From Xanthocytophaga agilis (GTDB lineage: Bacteria; Bacteroidota; Bacteroidia; Cytophagales; 172606-1), in the NCBI RefSeq assembly GCF_030068605.1, contig NZ_JASJOU010000009.1:124001-188000 (forward strand): a stretch of DNA of 64,000 nt. The letters run 5' to 3'. The first letter of the stretch is position 1. Every line of letters starts with the position of its first letter. This document shows positions 16,525-26,046 of the stretch, in pieces. The notes under the pieces were generated by a model. The model did no database searches. It was not told where the DNA came from and worked only from the letters and a program-made list of their open reading frames with translations. The position numbers were made by a program, and so were the translations under genes.

Positions 16525-18831
16525 TTAGCTAGTAAGCGTAGTAGGTTTGACAAACTCAAGGGGAAAATACAACCGGAAAGTAGTTCCAATTCCGGGCTCA
16601 CTACTTACCTCAATCTTTCCCTGATGATTTTCCATAATCTTACGACAAATGGCTAGCCCTATCCCTGTACCATGCACGTTGTTATCCAGTCGCTGAAACA
16701 ACTTGAAAATGCGCTCCTTATACTGTTCATCAAATCCCACACCATTATCTGTTACAGTGACAATGAAAAATTGAGCCAGATCTGCTTCGGTCACTTCATC
16801 AGTAGGACTTTGCGGATGTGACACAATAATTTCAGGTGTTTTATCTGAAGGAGTGAATTTCAGGGCATTACCAAGCAGGTTGGTAAACAGCTGTCTCAAC
16901 TGAAAGGCATTACCATAGATCACAGGCATAGGATTTACAAATACTATGGCATTTCTGGACTGTATTTCGTCTGAAAAATTATCCAATGCATCAAGTAATA
17001 CCACATTTAGATCTGCTTCCTGGCTATGCAGTTGTTCTCGTGCTGCTACCCGTGCATAATTCATAATATCCTCAAGCAGTGCCTGCATACGTATGGCAGA
17101 CTTATTTACTTTCATCAAATCCTCTCCAATTTTCTCTGGAAGATCTTCTGCCTGAAGCATTCTGGAAATAAATACGCGGATCTTACGAAGAGGTTCCTTC
17201 AAATCATGTGCATTAATCCAGTTTATATTATCCAGTTCTTCATTGGATTTCTTTAACTCTTCAGCCAGCAACCGCTGTTTCTCTTCTTCTTTCTTCAGAT
17301 ATGACAGATGCAGGTATTTCTGCAAAGAAGAGGCAAACAGATAGGTAGCATTGATCTGATGGTTATGCCATGGATCACTTTCATTCTTTACTATTTGTTG
17401 CCAGGCAGCGAAAGACGTGCGTGGCCTGAGCTGTTGTGTCTCACTGTCTTTTTCTACAGCTTTATCAGGATTACCAGCCCAGGTAATCACATGATCCAGC
17501 CCAGGTTTTATCCAGGCAATGGCATCATCCGTTGATTTTGTCAGCCGATGGTAAATAACTCCCGATGCCAGATTCGCATAAGATTCTGCTTCCGGAAAAA
17601 TATCAACCAGTTTTTGTGTGACCAACGTTCCACTGGAAGCATGACTATGCAGAAAGGTAAGCAGATTCAATGTCTCTTCCTCTGAAGGCGTATGCCCACT
17701 ACGATAAACCCGGCCCTTGATCAGTGCAATAACTCCTGTAGCACCTGATATATGTTCCAGTGAGGGATCTATGATAAGTCTGTTCACATCTAAACCTTCC
17801 CGCTGTAGTTTCTTCAACAAGACATCCAGTGCTTCGTCTACTCTGGCAATCAGTTGCAGGGATTCAGCCCGCTCATATACGTCTAACTGCGAACTCAGCA
17901 CCAAACCGTACAGTAAGGCAGCTTGTCGCTGGCTGGGACTTACATATTTAGGTGTGTTGTGATGACAGGCAATGAGACCCCACAATTTGTTATCTTTTAT
18001 AATAGACAATGAAAAAGAGGCTGCCACTCCCATATTTTTCAGGTACTGAATGTGTATAGGAGATACACTTCGCAGAAAAGAATCAGAAAGGTCCAGTTGC
18101 TCAGGAGTCTTATCCCCTTCCACATACGTAAAAAGAGGGACAGGCTGGTATTGCACATTGGCAATGATCCGTATCTTATTACGTACATACAACTCCCTGG
18201 CCTGAGGGGGAATATCACCTGCCGGATAACGCAATCCCAGATAAGGTTCCATTCCTTCATGTACAGCTTCGGCAATCACCTCACCAGTATAATCCGGATG
18301 AAACCGGTAAATCATAACCCGGTCAAATCCTAGCTTATTCTGTACATAAACAGCCATAGCCTGACACAACGCCTGTATACTTTGTGGCTTCTGTACCAAC
18401 ATAAGGAGTTCATTGATACCAGCTCTGGCGGCTGACAGATCTTCTGCCAGGTCAGAACACTGATCGAACTCCAGTATATATAACTCGTTACTCTTGTAAA
18501 CAGATAAATGGCAATACCCAAAACCATTGTGATGCTCTACCAACAGAGTACTGTTGGCCCTTGCCTGTTCATTTTCCAGAAAGGAAACGATAGATGCATA
18601 TTGACTTGTAAACAGAGTCTCCAGTGAAGCCCCCAGCACCTGTTCTACTGACTGGTGAAGGAATTTTTCAACATTGGCACTACAATGGGTAATTATATGT
18701 GTATCGGTTGTAACTGCCAGTAAATACCCATGAGGCTGTATACTTCCCGGAATATGGATAGGTTCTTTTTCACAAGAGTCGATAGAGACAGAAGTCTTAT
18801 TCTGAATATCTACAATTATTTTTTTATTCAT
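16525..18831 (-). CDS. bphP: Bacteriophytochrome histidine kinase
   Basis: 768 residues with the standard PAS_2-GAF-PHY-HisKA-HATPase_c layout. Cys20 in DSCEKEPIHIPG stands at the biliverdin-attachment position, and IQPHGYLLAV is the PAS knot region. The GAF domain has YPAGDIPPQAR (canonical PASDIP, with Gly for Ser) and RSVSPIHIQYLKNMGV with the chromophore-contact His. The kinase has NAHDLKEPLRKI (phospho-His near residue 540), TNLLGNALKFT, DNGVGF and GTGIGLAICRKI. It should sense red/far-red light through bound biliverdin. No heme oxygenase gene is in the window. A single-domain regulator gene lies upstream on the same strand, 387 bases away, and is the likely phospho-acceptor. Domain calls are firm; photochemistry is inferred. 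Confidence 0.95.
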   Translation of the reverse strand: MNKKIIVDIQNKTSVSIDSCEKEPIHIPGSIQPHGYLLAVTTDTHIITHCSANVEKFLHQSVEQVLGASLETLFTSQYASIVSFLENEQARANSTLLVEHHNGFGYCHLSVYKSNELYILEFDQCSDLAEDLSAARAGINELLMLVQKPQSIQALCQAMAVYVQNKLGFDRVMIYRFHPDYTGEVIAEAVHEGMEPYLGLRYPAGDIPPQARELYVRNKIRIIANVQYQPVPLFTYVEGDKTPEQLDLSDSFLRSVSPIHIQYLKNMGVAASFSLSIIKDNKLWGLIACHHNTPKYVSPSQRQAALLYGLVLSSQLDVYERAESLQLIARVDEALDVLLKKLQREGLDVNRLIIDPSLEHISGATGVIALIKGRVYRSGHTPSEEETLNLLTFLHSHASSGTLVTQKLVDIFPEAESYANLASGVIYHRLTKSTDDAIAWIKPGLDHVITWAGNPDKAVEKDSETQQLRPRTSFAAWQQIVKNESDPWHNHQINATYLFASSLQKYLHLSYLKKEEEKQRLLAEELKKSNEELDNINWINAHDLKEPLRKIRVFISRMLQAEDLPEKIGEDLMKVNKSAIRMQALLEDIMNYARVAAREQLHSQEADLNVVLLDALDNFSDEIQSRNAIVFVNPMPVIYGNAFQLRQLFTNLLGNALKFTPSDKTPEIIVSHPQSPTDEVTEADLAQFFIVTVTDNGVGFDEQYKERIFKLFQRLDNNVHGTGIGLAICRKIMENHQGKIEVSSEPGIGTTFRLYFPLEFVKPTTLTS

Positions 18832-19218
18832 TCCTGATTGAATTATTGTCTATACATCTAAGCCTCTTTTTTGAAGCAGAGGCAACCAGATTTTCTGGCA
18901 TAACTTCTGTATACTTTTTTCATTTCAGAGCAGATATTTTTGTCAAACTCAGGATATGTATATTCCCAAGCAATCAGAAAAAGGCAGGATAAGTAGTTTA
19001 TCTTTACAACAATACTCTTCGACTAAAAATGATAGACTTCTCTAGTTATAATGTAAGGAAATCAATTCTATATAAGTTATATCTGAGTTATGCTGTAGCA
19101 CTTCTATGATCAGGACAACACTAAATAAAATCCGACTCATACACCCTGTATTTAAAAAACCATGCCACTTTTACGGTTGCGCAGCAGGTGTATTCTATTG
19201 TTTGATTTGCCCTATTAT
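18832..19218. other. Intergenic region upstream of the phytochrome gene
   Basis: 387 AT-rich bases with no gene. It must contain the phytochrome promoter unless that gene is read from the regulator gene at 19668. I saw no clear terminator or operator. Confidence 0.5.
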
Positions 19219-19668
19219 TTAAGCAGAAAGTACCTCGTTGAGTAAAAAGACATCTTCTTCTTTTCTTTCTGCCAGTGAGAATTGAATCCCTATCTCTATT
19301 AATCTTTTCAGCTCAAAGAAATCATCTGGTTTTTGTATATAGAAATTAGCCCCATACGAGTTAGCTTTTCGTATATTTTCGATGGCCGAAGAAGTCGAAA
19401 TGATAATAATTGGGATATGTTGTGTTGTACTATTGGCACGAATGGCTTGCAGACACTCCAAACCATTCTTTCTGGGCATATTTAAATCTAAAAATACAAC
19501 GTCGGGCAATAAATCCTGATTAAACACTTTTTGCAGTAATTGCTCACCATTGGTACTACTATCTACATGGATTGACCGGGAGTTTTGCTTTACAGCATCA
19601 GTAAAAAACATCCGATCATCCTCGTCATCATCGGCCAGATAGACCAATAAAGAATCTTTGTTATTCAT
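19219..19668 (-). CDS. Single-domain response regulator (Rcp1-like CheY family)
   Basis: 149 residues from the ATG at 19668. A TTG six codons upstream (19686) is in frame but less likely. The protein is one receiver domain: acidic cluster LADDDEDDR, phospho-Asp in VVFLDLNMPRKNG, Thr/Ser in IIISTSS and Lys in YIQKPDD. The spacing with the extended loop after the phospho-site fits the Rcp1 group, which commonly pairs with phytochrome kinases. It has no output domain, so signalling would go through protein contact. It is encoded upstream of the phytochrome on the same strand. Confidence 0.9.
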   Translation of the reverse strand: MNNKDSLLVYLADDDEDDRMFFTDAVKQNSRSIHVDSSTNGEQLLQKVFNQDLLPDVVFLDLNMPRKNGLECLQAIRANSTTQHIPIIIISTSSAIENIRKANSYGANFYIQKPDDFFELKRLIEIGIQFSLAERKEEDVFLLNEVLSA

Positions 19669-20058
19669 AAGTAGCTCAGCGCCCAAAAAACATTAATATA
19701 TTCAATAGACATTATTAATCAGCCAAAACTGATACCCAAATATAACTAATTATCTAGCTAAGTTGGAAACTTAGTCTAAATCTCCCAATAAATTATTACC
19801 TATATAAACACAAATATTCTCTCTTTTCAACCAATCCCGATTCTATATAAAGTCATTTCATAAAACTTCATCCTTTCTCCAAAAGCCATGCCAATTACAA
19901 CTAAACAGCCATTAAAAGGTTAATTTTTTTAACAGTTCACCTTGATTAACCGTATAAAAATAGCCTCATAGGTTAAAGAAAGTTAAAACCCGGCACTCCT
20001 TCAGGCAATTTTGCAATTTCGGTTTTTACTTTTCACACACTTTCCAAACCTTTTCCCT
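19669..20058. other. Divergent intergenic region
   Basis: 390 AT-rich bases between the Rcp1-like gene (-) and the hydrolase gene (+). The open frame of the hydrolase extends 16 codons into it (from 20011), but the lipoprotein signal begins at 20059. No clear motif was found. Confidence 0.5.
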
Positions 20059-21198
20059 ATGAAGTTATTTTCCTCCTGTGTAATTATATGTATCAGTATC
20101 TTTTTGTCAGCCTGTCAAACTTCCCAGGAACGTATCTATTATGTTTCAGGCTTTAAGACTATACGAATCACAGATAGCTCTCGTTTGTATAAGTCAGATG
20201 GCCCCCAAACTCACTATCTGTATTATCGTCCTGTTGATCTGGACATCTGGTATCCCGCAGATAGTTCACGGGCAGATTCTATTCTGATGTTTGGAAACAT
20301 GCTTTCCTTATTTGAGCAACGGGCTAATTTTTACACAGATTCTCATGCAGGTGATGGATTCTCCACACAGTTAGCCAAAAGTTTGGCTGATTTTTTCCAT
20401 TGTTCCTCTGTCGAAAAGATCATTGCCTCACCGAGTCATTCCAGAAAAAACGCTATAGCTGCCGCAGGTAAGTTTCCGCTGGTGTTATATATGGCTAGTT
20501 ACAATGGAATGGGATATGAGAACATCCAACTACTGGAAGAACTGGCAAGGAATGGTTATATTGTTGTATCATTCAATTCTATTGGTCGCTACCCAGGCGA
20601 TATGACCATGCAACAAGCCGATCTGATGGAACAGGTTTCTGATGCAGCTTTCGGACTAAAATATTTAAAAAAACTGCCAGAGGTTGACTCTTCACGAATA
20701 GCTGTAGTTGGTTATAGCTGGGGAGGCCTGGCGGGTGTAGTGCTAGGGATGACATATACCGACATCGATGCAGTGATATCTCTGGATGGGTCAGAATTTC
20801 ACCATTATGGCACAGATGCCAAAGAGGATAGCCTTTTTAATCAGATCAGTCATGATTTTGTTTCAAACAAAACTCCTTATCTGCGTCTGGAAAGCAGTTC
20901 AACCGAAGGCCAGGCAACTATCGATTCTGTATATAATTTTAATTTATTGTTACAGGGCCCTAAACAGATTTATAAAATCCTGAATACCACCCATGGCGAT
21001 TTCTCAGCATTCCCTACCATAGTGAAGCAATCAGGAGGCTGTCCGACAAAAAAGAGTTACAAAGTCATTACTCAGCTTGTCACAGGCTATTGCAGCCAGC
21101 TTCTGAAGCAAATACCTTCTGATGCATTTACTGATATGATCCAAAAAGAAGAAGGCAGAACACTAAAGACAATCCTTACAAACTATCACACGCCTTAA
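20059..21198 (+). CDS. Lipoprotein alpha/beta hydrolase (PAF-acetylhydrolase/dienelactone hydrolase-like)
   Basis: 379 residues from ATG 20059, chosen because it gives a clean lipoprotein signal (MKLFSSCVIICISIFLSAC, lipobox LSAC); an earlier ATG at 20011 would bury it. The alpha/beta hydrolase core shows FPLVLYMASYNGMGYENI, the nucleophile elbow GYSWGGLAG (Ser), a downstream acidic stretch SLDGSEFHHYG and a likely catalytic His in THGDFSAFP. It is probably anchored in a membrane facing the periplasm or cell surface. The substrate is unknown; an esterase or lipase-like role is inferred from the family. It appears monocistronic. Confidence 0.85.
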   Translation: MKLFSSCVIICISIFLSACQTSQERIYYVSGFKTIRITDSSRLYKSDGPQTHYLYYRPVDLDIWYPADSSRADSILMFGNMLSLFEQRANFYTDSHAGDGFSTQLAKSLADFFHCSSVEKIIASPSHSRKNAIAAAGKFPLVLYMASYNGMGYENIQLLEELARNGYIVVSFNSIGRYPGDMTMQQADLMEQVSDAAFGLKYLKKLPEVDSSRIAVVGYSWGGLAGVVLGMTYTDIDAVISLDGSEFHHYGTDAKEDSLFNQISHDFVSNKTPYLRLESSSTEGQATIDSVYNFNLLLQGPKQIYKILNTTHGDFSAFPTIVKQSGGCPTKKSYKVITQLVTGYCSQLLKQIPSDAFTDMIQKEEGRTLKTILTNYHTP

Positions 21199-21286
21199 GA
21201 CACAGCCAACTACTTGCCAGCATACAGGAATCCAGCATTGAGAGGGTACTGTATGCTACTTGCAATTGTAGCAAGCAAAAGAAGAA

Positions 21287-21394
21287 CTACCTGGGAGACG
21301 GATTTACGATAAGTCCAAAATGATAAGCCAAATAAAGTACTACACCTCCTATCAGAAGGGCAAGTACAAACCGAAATGTTCTGTTCATCTCCAT
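21287..21394 (-). CDS. Possible small single-pass membrane protein
   Basis: From ATG 21394 this frame gives 35 residues, MEMNRTFRFVLALLIGGVVL and on to YHFGLIVNPSPR, with one clear membrane helix. The frame is open further upstream (to 21481), but that part is not hydrophobic or regular. Small one-helix proteins are common and hard to judge without conservation data. No clear ribosome-binding site is visible, which is normal for this phylum. Confidence 0.35.
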   Translation of the reverse strand: MEMNRTFRFVLALLIGGVVLYLAYHFGLIVNPSPR

Positions 21395-21718
21395 AGTAGT
21401 AAAAAGGATTTTACCCTGTAAAAAATTACAGGTTTGGTGACACATTAATAAAAGTCTGATTTTGAGGCTTATACGAAACAAATAGCCATAGGTTGGCTAT
21501 CCTCTTGTCATGCAGGGTATTACAGCTTTTCCAAAGATAGTAATATATCTATACAAACCCTTACTAGTAAAAAGAAAAAAAGAAAAACATAACAAACTGA
21601 TAATCAAAAATAAAAAATTATCAAGCAATGGCTAAAACGCCTTCAATAGCACTATTATTTTTTGTATCTTTAGGATAAATAAATCACGTAAAAAACATCA
21701 GTACTCTAACATAAAGAT

Positions 21719-22441
21719 ATGCCTCGTTATCATACCAATACAACCGCTATCCGCAAATACAAATCTGAATATTACCGCCTGATGGTCTATGAAGCCCGCC
21801 TTAACCATGAACTATTCCGGATGGAGCAACGCATCCGAGCCATTCAGGAAGATGAGGAACAATCACTTGCCAATCAAACTCTTCTGACTAAACTGTTGGC
21901 ACACGCAACGCAGCAAAAAACAGAACTGGAAGCCCAGCCTGTTTCCAAAGAACGTAACAAGCAACTCAAAAAAGCGGAAAAAGAGTATAAAGAGGTTAAT
22001 GCGAAATACAAACGCAATGAGTACCACCTGGCTGTGCTGGAAAAGAAAAAGGATAAAGACAATGCAGCTAAGTATATAGTAAAAGAACTAAAGCGGGATC
22101 AGGTACGGATTCGCATTAAAACAGCCTATGATATATGGAAAAGACTTGAACAGGAAGAGCAATACGAATTCATGGACTTTGAACTATTCAAGGCTCTGAA
22201 TTTTGTAAAGCAGATAGAGAAAGCATCTGTACAAACTATAAACAGTACTCAACCAAACCAGGCTTCTGAGAAACCTCTCACTGGATCGTATTCCTCATCA
22301 GGAATAAATGAAAAGTCGCCACGTTTTATGTTGTTTGCACATCCGCCTCGCCCACAAAGCGTTTATCATTCCGAAGATTCACTTCTGCCAAACTTGACAC
22401 ATGGAGTGAAAGAAAGGGTGATCCTGTCGGTGAATGTATAA
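21719..22441 (+). CDS. Coiled-coil protein of unknown function
   Basis: 240 residues with no signal peptide or membrane helix, so likely cytoplasmic. Residues ~10-170 are highly charged and helical (long E/K/Q runs, for example KQLKKAEKEYKEVNAKYKRNE), predicting coiled coil. The C-terminal third is Ser/Pro/Asn-rich and probably disordered. I recognise no family. Codon use looks like its neighbours and the frame is long, so I accept it as a gene. It stands alone. Confidence 0.7.
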   Translation: MPRYHTNTTAIRKYKSEYYRLMVYEARLNHELFRMEQRIRAIQEDEEQSLANQTLLTKLLAHATQQKTELEAQPVSKERNKQLKKAEKEYKEVNAKYKRNEYHLAVLEKKKDKDNAAKYIVKELKRDQVRIRIKTAYDIWKRLEQEEQYEFMDFELFKALNFVKQIEKASVQTINSTQPNQASEKPLTGSYSSSGINEKSPRFMLFAHPPRPQSVYHSEDSLLPNLTHGVKERVILSVNV

Positions 22442-22828
22442 ACATCGCCAATGTGTTTTCAAGTATGTATGTACTTCTAGTAAAAAATGGGAGGAAGGTG
22501 TATATTACCTATACTCAAAGATAATCATATCTCTTAGCCTATTTTATAACTTTTCAGAAAAGAAAGCAATCAGAATAAGTGTATGCCTCTACCTTTATTA
22601 TTCTTGATAAGATCAACGGATTTTACTTTTGGAGTGCATTTTTTTCTCACAGAAACCAGAGATGGCTCTATTTGTCACACCTGTCCCGCCCACGCTGATG
22701 TGTGGCAGGCAGGGCGGGAAGATCCTTTCAGGAGGACGGAGAAAGGAGTTTTTTAAAGAGGACAAGGAGAAGTTCTTATTGGATATGTATAATTTCTTGT
22801 GCTAAGGCGTTATTCTCAATCCCTAAAG
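22442..22828. other. Intergenic region between convergent genes with a dispersed element
   Basis: 387 bases without a gene. It holds the repeat element at 22666-22737 and AT-rich flanks. No separate terminator for the LytTR operon was identified. Confidence 0.6.
22666..22737. repeat. Second copy of the TTTGTCAC / CCTTTCAGGAGGAC element, with an inner GC-rich hairpin
   Basis: CTCTATTTGTCAC (22666-22678) and GATCCTTTCAGGAGGAC (22721-22737) match the right arm at 3701-3732. Here they are split by about 42 bases that themselves form a hairpin, TCCCGCCC (22684-22691) with GGGCGGGA (22712-22719). It looks as if the short element was opened by a GC-rich insert. Confidence 0.6.
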
Positions 22829-23530
22829 TTATTTCTTCACTAACCTATTATTTACAATCCGATTGATTACCTCATCACGAAGTATCTTAGACATAGGTAT
22901 ATGCGCATTGCCTAGAAATAAAACATTTCCTTCTACCTGTACTACGGCTCGGGTATTGACTACATATGACTTATGACATTGTATAAACTGACTGGCAGGT
23001 AGTTGTTCTGCTATGGATTTTAATGTAATGTGTACCAGCAGCTTCTGTGTAGTAGTATAAATCATTACATAGTTCTCACGGGCTTCCATATATAAAATAG
23101 CATCATGTTCTACCCGAATGAGTTTATCATCCACTTTTACAAACAGAAAGTCAGGTTCTGGTGTTACCTGACTTTGTGAACGAAAAAGATCGTAAGCCTT
23201 ATTGGCAGCCTTTAAAAATCGTTCAAAAGGAATAGGCTTTACCAAATAGTCAACCACATTCAATTCATATCCTTTCAATGCATAATGCTCATAAGCTGTT
23301 GTAAAAACGACCATTGGAGGATTGATCAATTGTTGTAGAAAGTCAATACCTGATAATAGAGGCATTTCAATATCCAGAAACAACAAATCTGCTGGTTGCT
23401 GTTTAAGCAACGAGTTTAACTGAAGAGCATCTTCACAGGTACCTACCAATTGCAAAAAGTCTATCTTCTCTACATAGCTTTTTATTCCTTTAAGAGCAAA
23501 AGGTTCATCGTCAGTGATGATACATCGCAT
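22829..23530 (-). CDS. LytTR-family response regulator
   Basis: 233 residues from the ATG at 23530; a longer frame to 23614 would overlap the kinase gene and adds no domain. The receiver domain has DDEP, phospho-Asp in LLFLDIEMPLLSG, FTTAYEHYAL and Lys in YLVKPIPF. The C-terminal LytTR DNA-binding domain includes ILYMEARENYVMIYT and FIQCHKSYVVN. It lies 13 bases behind the LytS-type kinase gene, so the two form a cognate pair. Members bind direct repeats near target promoters; the targets are unknown here. Confidence 0.95.
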   Translation of the reverse strand: MRCIITDDEPFALKGIKSYVEKIDFLQLVGTCEDALQLNSLLKQQPADLLFLDIEMPLLSGIDFLQQLINPPMVVFTTAYEHYALKGYELNVVDYLVKPIPFERFLKAANKAYDLFRSQSQVTPEPDFLFVKVDDKLIRVEHDAILYMEARENYVMIYTTTQKLLVHITLKSIAEQLPASQFIQCHKSYVVNTRAVVQVEGNVLFLGNAHIPMSKILRDEVINRIVNNRLVKK

Positions 23531-23543
23531 GATAGAAATGTAT

Positions 23544-24584
23544 TTAGTGCGTTTGAATAAATAACCGGGCTTTAAATAACGCGTCTGTCCGGGATAATTC
23601 CAATGCATGTGCATTAGGATACAATAATTCCAGGCGGCGGCGGAGATTATCTAACCCTATTCCACCAGAACGTTGTTTTACTCCTTCTACAGAAGACACC
23701 AGCAAGGGTAGTGAATTGTCAACTTCAAGACTAATTCCATTGACTTGCTGTCTCAGACAAATGACTAACTGATAATCTCCTCCTACATATTTGAATGCAT
23801 TTTCAACCAAAGGTAAAAAGAGTAATGGATAGATCTGTTGCTCTTTTAAACTTTCGTCAATCTCTACCTGAAGCTGCAAACGACTACTACTGCGGATACG
23901 TTGCAACTCTATAAAATTATGCAGATAGGCAATTTCCCGTTCTACAGACACAGTTACCTGCTGATCATATAACTGATAGCGAAGCAACTGTGAAAACTTC
24001 TCTAGTGTCTTTTTAGCTCCTGCCACATCTTCATCCATTTGAAAATACACTGTATTCAGTGCATTAAACAGAAAATGTGGATGGTATTGAGCTTTCAGGA
24101 ACTTCAACTCTGTTTGTAACTGATCGTTCTGCATCTTTTCAATCTTCACTTTCTGCTCATAGGTATATTTTAGTAATACCATTCCTCTTGCGATTGCATA
24201 ATATAGCAAAACGAATAACCCAGGAATGAGATTGATATTAATGACATCATACATCTGAAGCCCGTCGTCTGTAAGTGCAGCCATGGGTATCATAGTCACA
24301 GACAAAATCATGAAGCAATACAAGTACACAACAGCAAATTCCTTAAGAAGAATACCAGCAGTAAAAGCAGCATACTGTTGTCTGCTGAACTTATGCACAA
24401 AGTGCCGGACAATCAGATCATAAATATACCCTACCACAATGCTGAAAAAGATCTCAATGGCATTAATTTCCCAGGCTCTCTTCCAGAACTTCGTATCTGA
24501 AATCACATCATTCACCAGCCGAATGCAGATGTAAATCAACAATCCAAAGAATGCAGGAAAAAGATATGTCCGAAAAAACTTCAT
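23544..24584 (-). CDS. LytS-type sensor histidine kinase
   Basis: 346 residues. Four membrane helices fill the N-terminal half (residues ~5-150). A short coiled coil then leads to the His_kinase domain with AQYHPHFLFNALNTVYFQMDE (phospho-His) and a HATPase_c domain (PLLFLPLVENAFKYVGG; GIGLDNLRRRLELLYP). No extracytoplasmic sensor domain is present, so the signal is probably sensed in the membrane. It lies between the acyltransferase gene (27 bases upstream) and the LytTR regulator (13 bases downstream), which suggests one transcript. Confidence 0.94.
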   Translation of the reverse strand: MKFFRTYLFPAFFGLLIYICIRLVNDVISDTKFWKRAWEINAIEIFFSIVVGYIYDLIVRHFVHKFSRQQYAAFTAGILLKEFAVVYLYCFMILSVTMIPMAALTDDGLQMYDVININLIPGLFVLLYYAIARGMVLLKYTYEQKVKIEKMQNDQLQTELKFLKAQYHPHFLFNALNTVYFQMDEDVAGAKKTLEKFSQLLRYQLYDQQVTVSVEREIAYLHNFIELQRIRSSSRLQLQVEIDESLKEQQIYPLLFLPLVENAFKYVGGDYQLVICLRQQVNGISLEVDNSLPLLVSSVEGVKQRSGGIGLDNLRRRLELLYPNAHALELSRTDALFKARLFIQTH

Positions 24585-24611
24585 TGGGTATTTTTAATAA
24601 TACAACATCTG

Positions 24612-25802
24612 CTAATCTGCTTCTGCCAATTGTCTTGTCTGTACAGGCTCCTTAGAAGATAATTTCTGAGGTTTCATCCCAAACAGAAATCGCATCCATC
24701 CAAATGGTCGGATTAAAGTATGATAAATCAGCATACAAATCAGCAAAGAAACAAAGGAAGTAAACAGAAACTTTGACCCAATAGTATCAGTAGTCTGTAC
24801 TACATAATAAACAATGACAATAATAACTGTCTGGTGCAGAATATAGAACGGATAGGCTGCTTCATTCAGATAGTTTAAGGCAGCATTCGGTTTGTTCAGA
24901 TATCGTTTGCCATAGCCAATAATAGCAAATACCCATGTCCAGGCAGTAAAGGGATAAAGTGCCAGATACAGATAGGTTCGTACATCTGCTCGCCAGCCAG
25001 GCAGTAGGTCAAATGGCTCCAGTTCATTCCAACGCAGGTAATTAATAGAGACAATACTCAAAAATGCCAGTGTAAGGGAAAGTCTGCGATTACGCTCCAG
25101 CGAGCCCAGCAACACAGGATTAGCCATACACAGATAGCCGACCAGCAGAAAGAACAACCAGTATACAAAATAACAGGGATCGTGTATCAGATCGTGTGTT
25201 TGGGGATAGTCTATACAATACAGGCTAAACAAGACAATGACAGGAACAGTTAACCAATATATACGTAGTCCTGAGGCAAACCAATTCAGTTTCTGGAGAA
25301 ATCTTTTTCCAGCAGGCCTTTTACACCATCCAAAAAAAGGAGCCAGCATTACATCATACACAAACAGATAGGCTACAAACCACAAATGATGCCAGCTGAT
25401 ATTGCCTTTAGGATAGACGTTGCCACTAAACATAGTAGGATAAAAATCCCAGAAGTTACCTTTGAACCCCTGGGTAAGCCGCTCCATGTATATTTGTGGT
25501 GGCACAACGACCAATATCCCAAAAACCAGTGGCAGAAATAACCGTCTAAATCGCAAGCCAATAAACGAGGAAACCGTTTTGCTTTCCATAATCCACCAGG
25601 CGACAGCACCTGAAATAAAAAACAGTAGTGGCATCCGAAACCGACTGAGCCAGAAGTTAAACTCGAGTAACAGATTACTGGTATCTTTATTTTTGATATG
25701 CCAACCTTCTTCAGCCACAAAAGCCATTGCAGAATGAAAGAATAACATACCAATAATGGCAAAGATACGTAACCAATCCAGGTAGACTTGTCGTGAGTTC
25801 AT
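24612..25802 (-). CDS. Acyltransferase family 3 membrane protein (OpgC/glucan-modification-like)
   Basis: 396 residues with about ten membrane helices. The start YLDWLRIFAIIGMLFFHS carries the catalytic-type His of acyltransferase family 3, and RLRFRRLFLPLVFG-type basic loops and ISWHHLWFVAYLFVYD are also typical. Such proteins O-acylate sugars or glucans at the membrane; the OpgC/MdoC branch that succinylates periplasmic glucans is the nearest resemblance, at low certainty. It is the first gene of a probable operon with the LytS/LytTR pair, whose control over it is plausible. Confidence 0.88.
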   Translation of the reverse strand: MNSRQVYLDWLRIFAIIGMLFFHSAMAFVAEEGWHIKNKDTSNLLLEFNFWLSRFRMPLLFFISGAVAWWIMESKTVSSFIGLRFRRLFLPLVFGILVVVPPQIYMERLTQGFKGNFWDFYPTMFSGNVYPKGNISWHHLWFVAYLFVYDVMLAPFFGWCKRPAGKRFLQKLNWFASGLRIYWLTVPVIVLFSLYCIDYPQTHDLIHDPCYFVYWLFFLLVGYLCMANPVLLGSLERNRRLSLTLAFLSIVSINYLRWNELEPFDLLPGWRADVRTYLYLALYPFTAWTWVFAIIGYGKRYLNKPNAALNYLNEAAYPFYILHQTVIIVIVYYVVQTTDTIGSKFLFTSFVSLLICMLIYHTLIRPFGWMRFLFGMKPQKLSSKEPVQTRQLAEAD

Positions 25803-25951
25803 AGTGTAGTAGCAGTGTTTGTTACAAAGCTATGTTATGGATGGCCTCACACAATTATTTTTGACGAATGGAAGGTTTGAGGTGATGTAGTAGTATTGAT
25901 TTCTATATCCAAGTTTGCTTGTTGTGCCAATCATTGTTCTTCCACTGACCT

Positions 25952-26046
25952 CTTCATTTTTTGCTTGTCCAAAAAATGAAGCAAAAAAGGACAAAAAATT
26001 CCAAAGCTTCGCCCCACAGGGCTAACGCTAGGCCCGCGGAATTTTT
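25952..26046. repeat. Dyad-rich intergenic repeat of a kind common in Bacteroidota
   Basis: Two nested dyads are visible: CTTCATTTTTT (25952-25962) with AAAAAATGAAG (25971-25981), and AAAAATTCC (25994-26002) with GGAATTTTT (26038-26046). The latter encloses CTTCGCCCC and GGGCTAACGCTAGGCCC. From memory, similar strings (AAAATTCCAAAGCTTCGCCC) recur in intergenic DNA of this phylum. Confidence 0.55.

Noticed and set aside
18880-18905. GCAA...TGGCA on the minus strand upstream of the phytochrome as a sigma-54 site
   Set aside because: The spacing between the doublets is wrong for a -24/-12 element.
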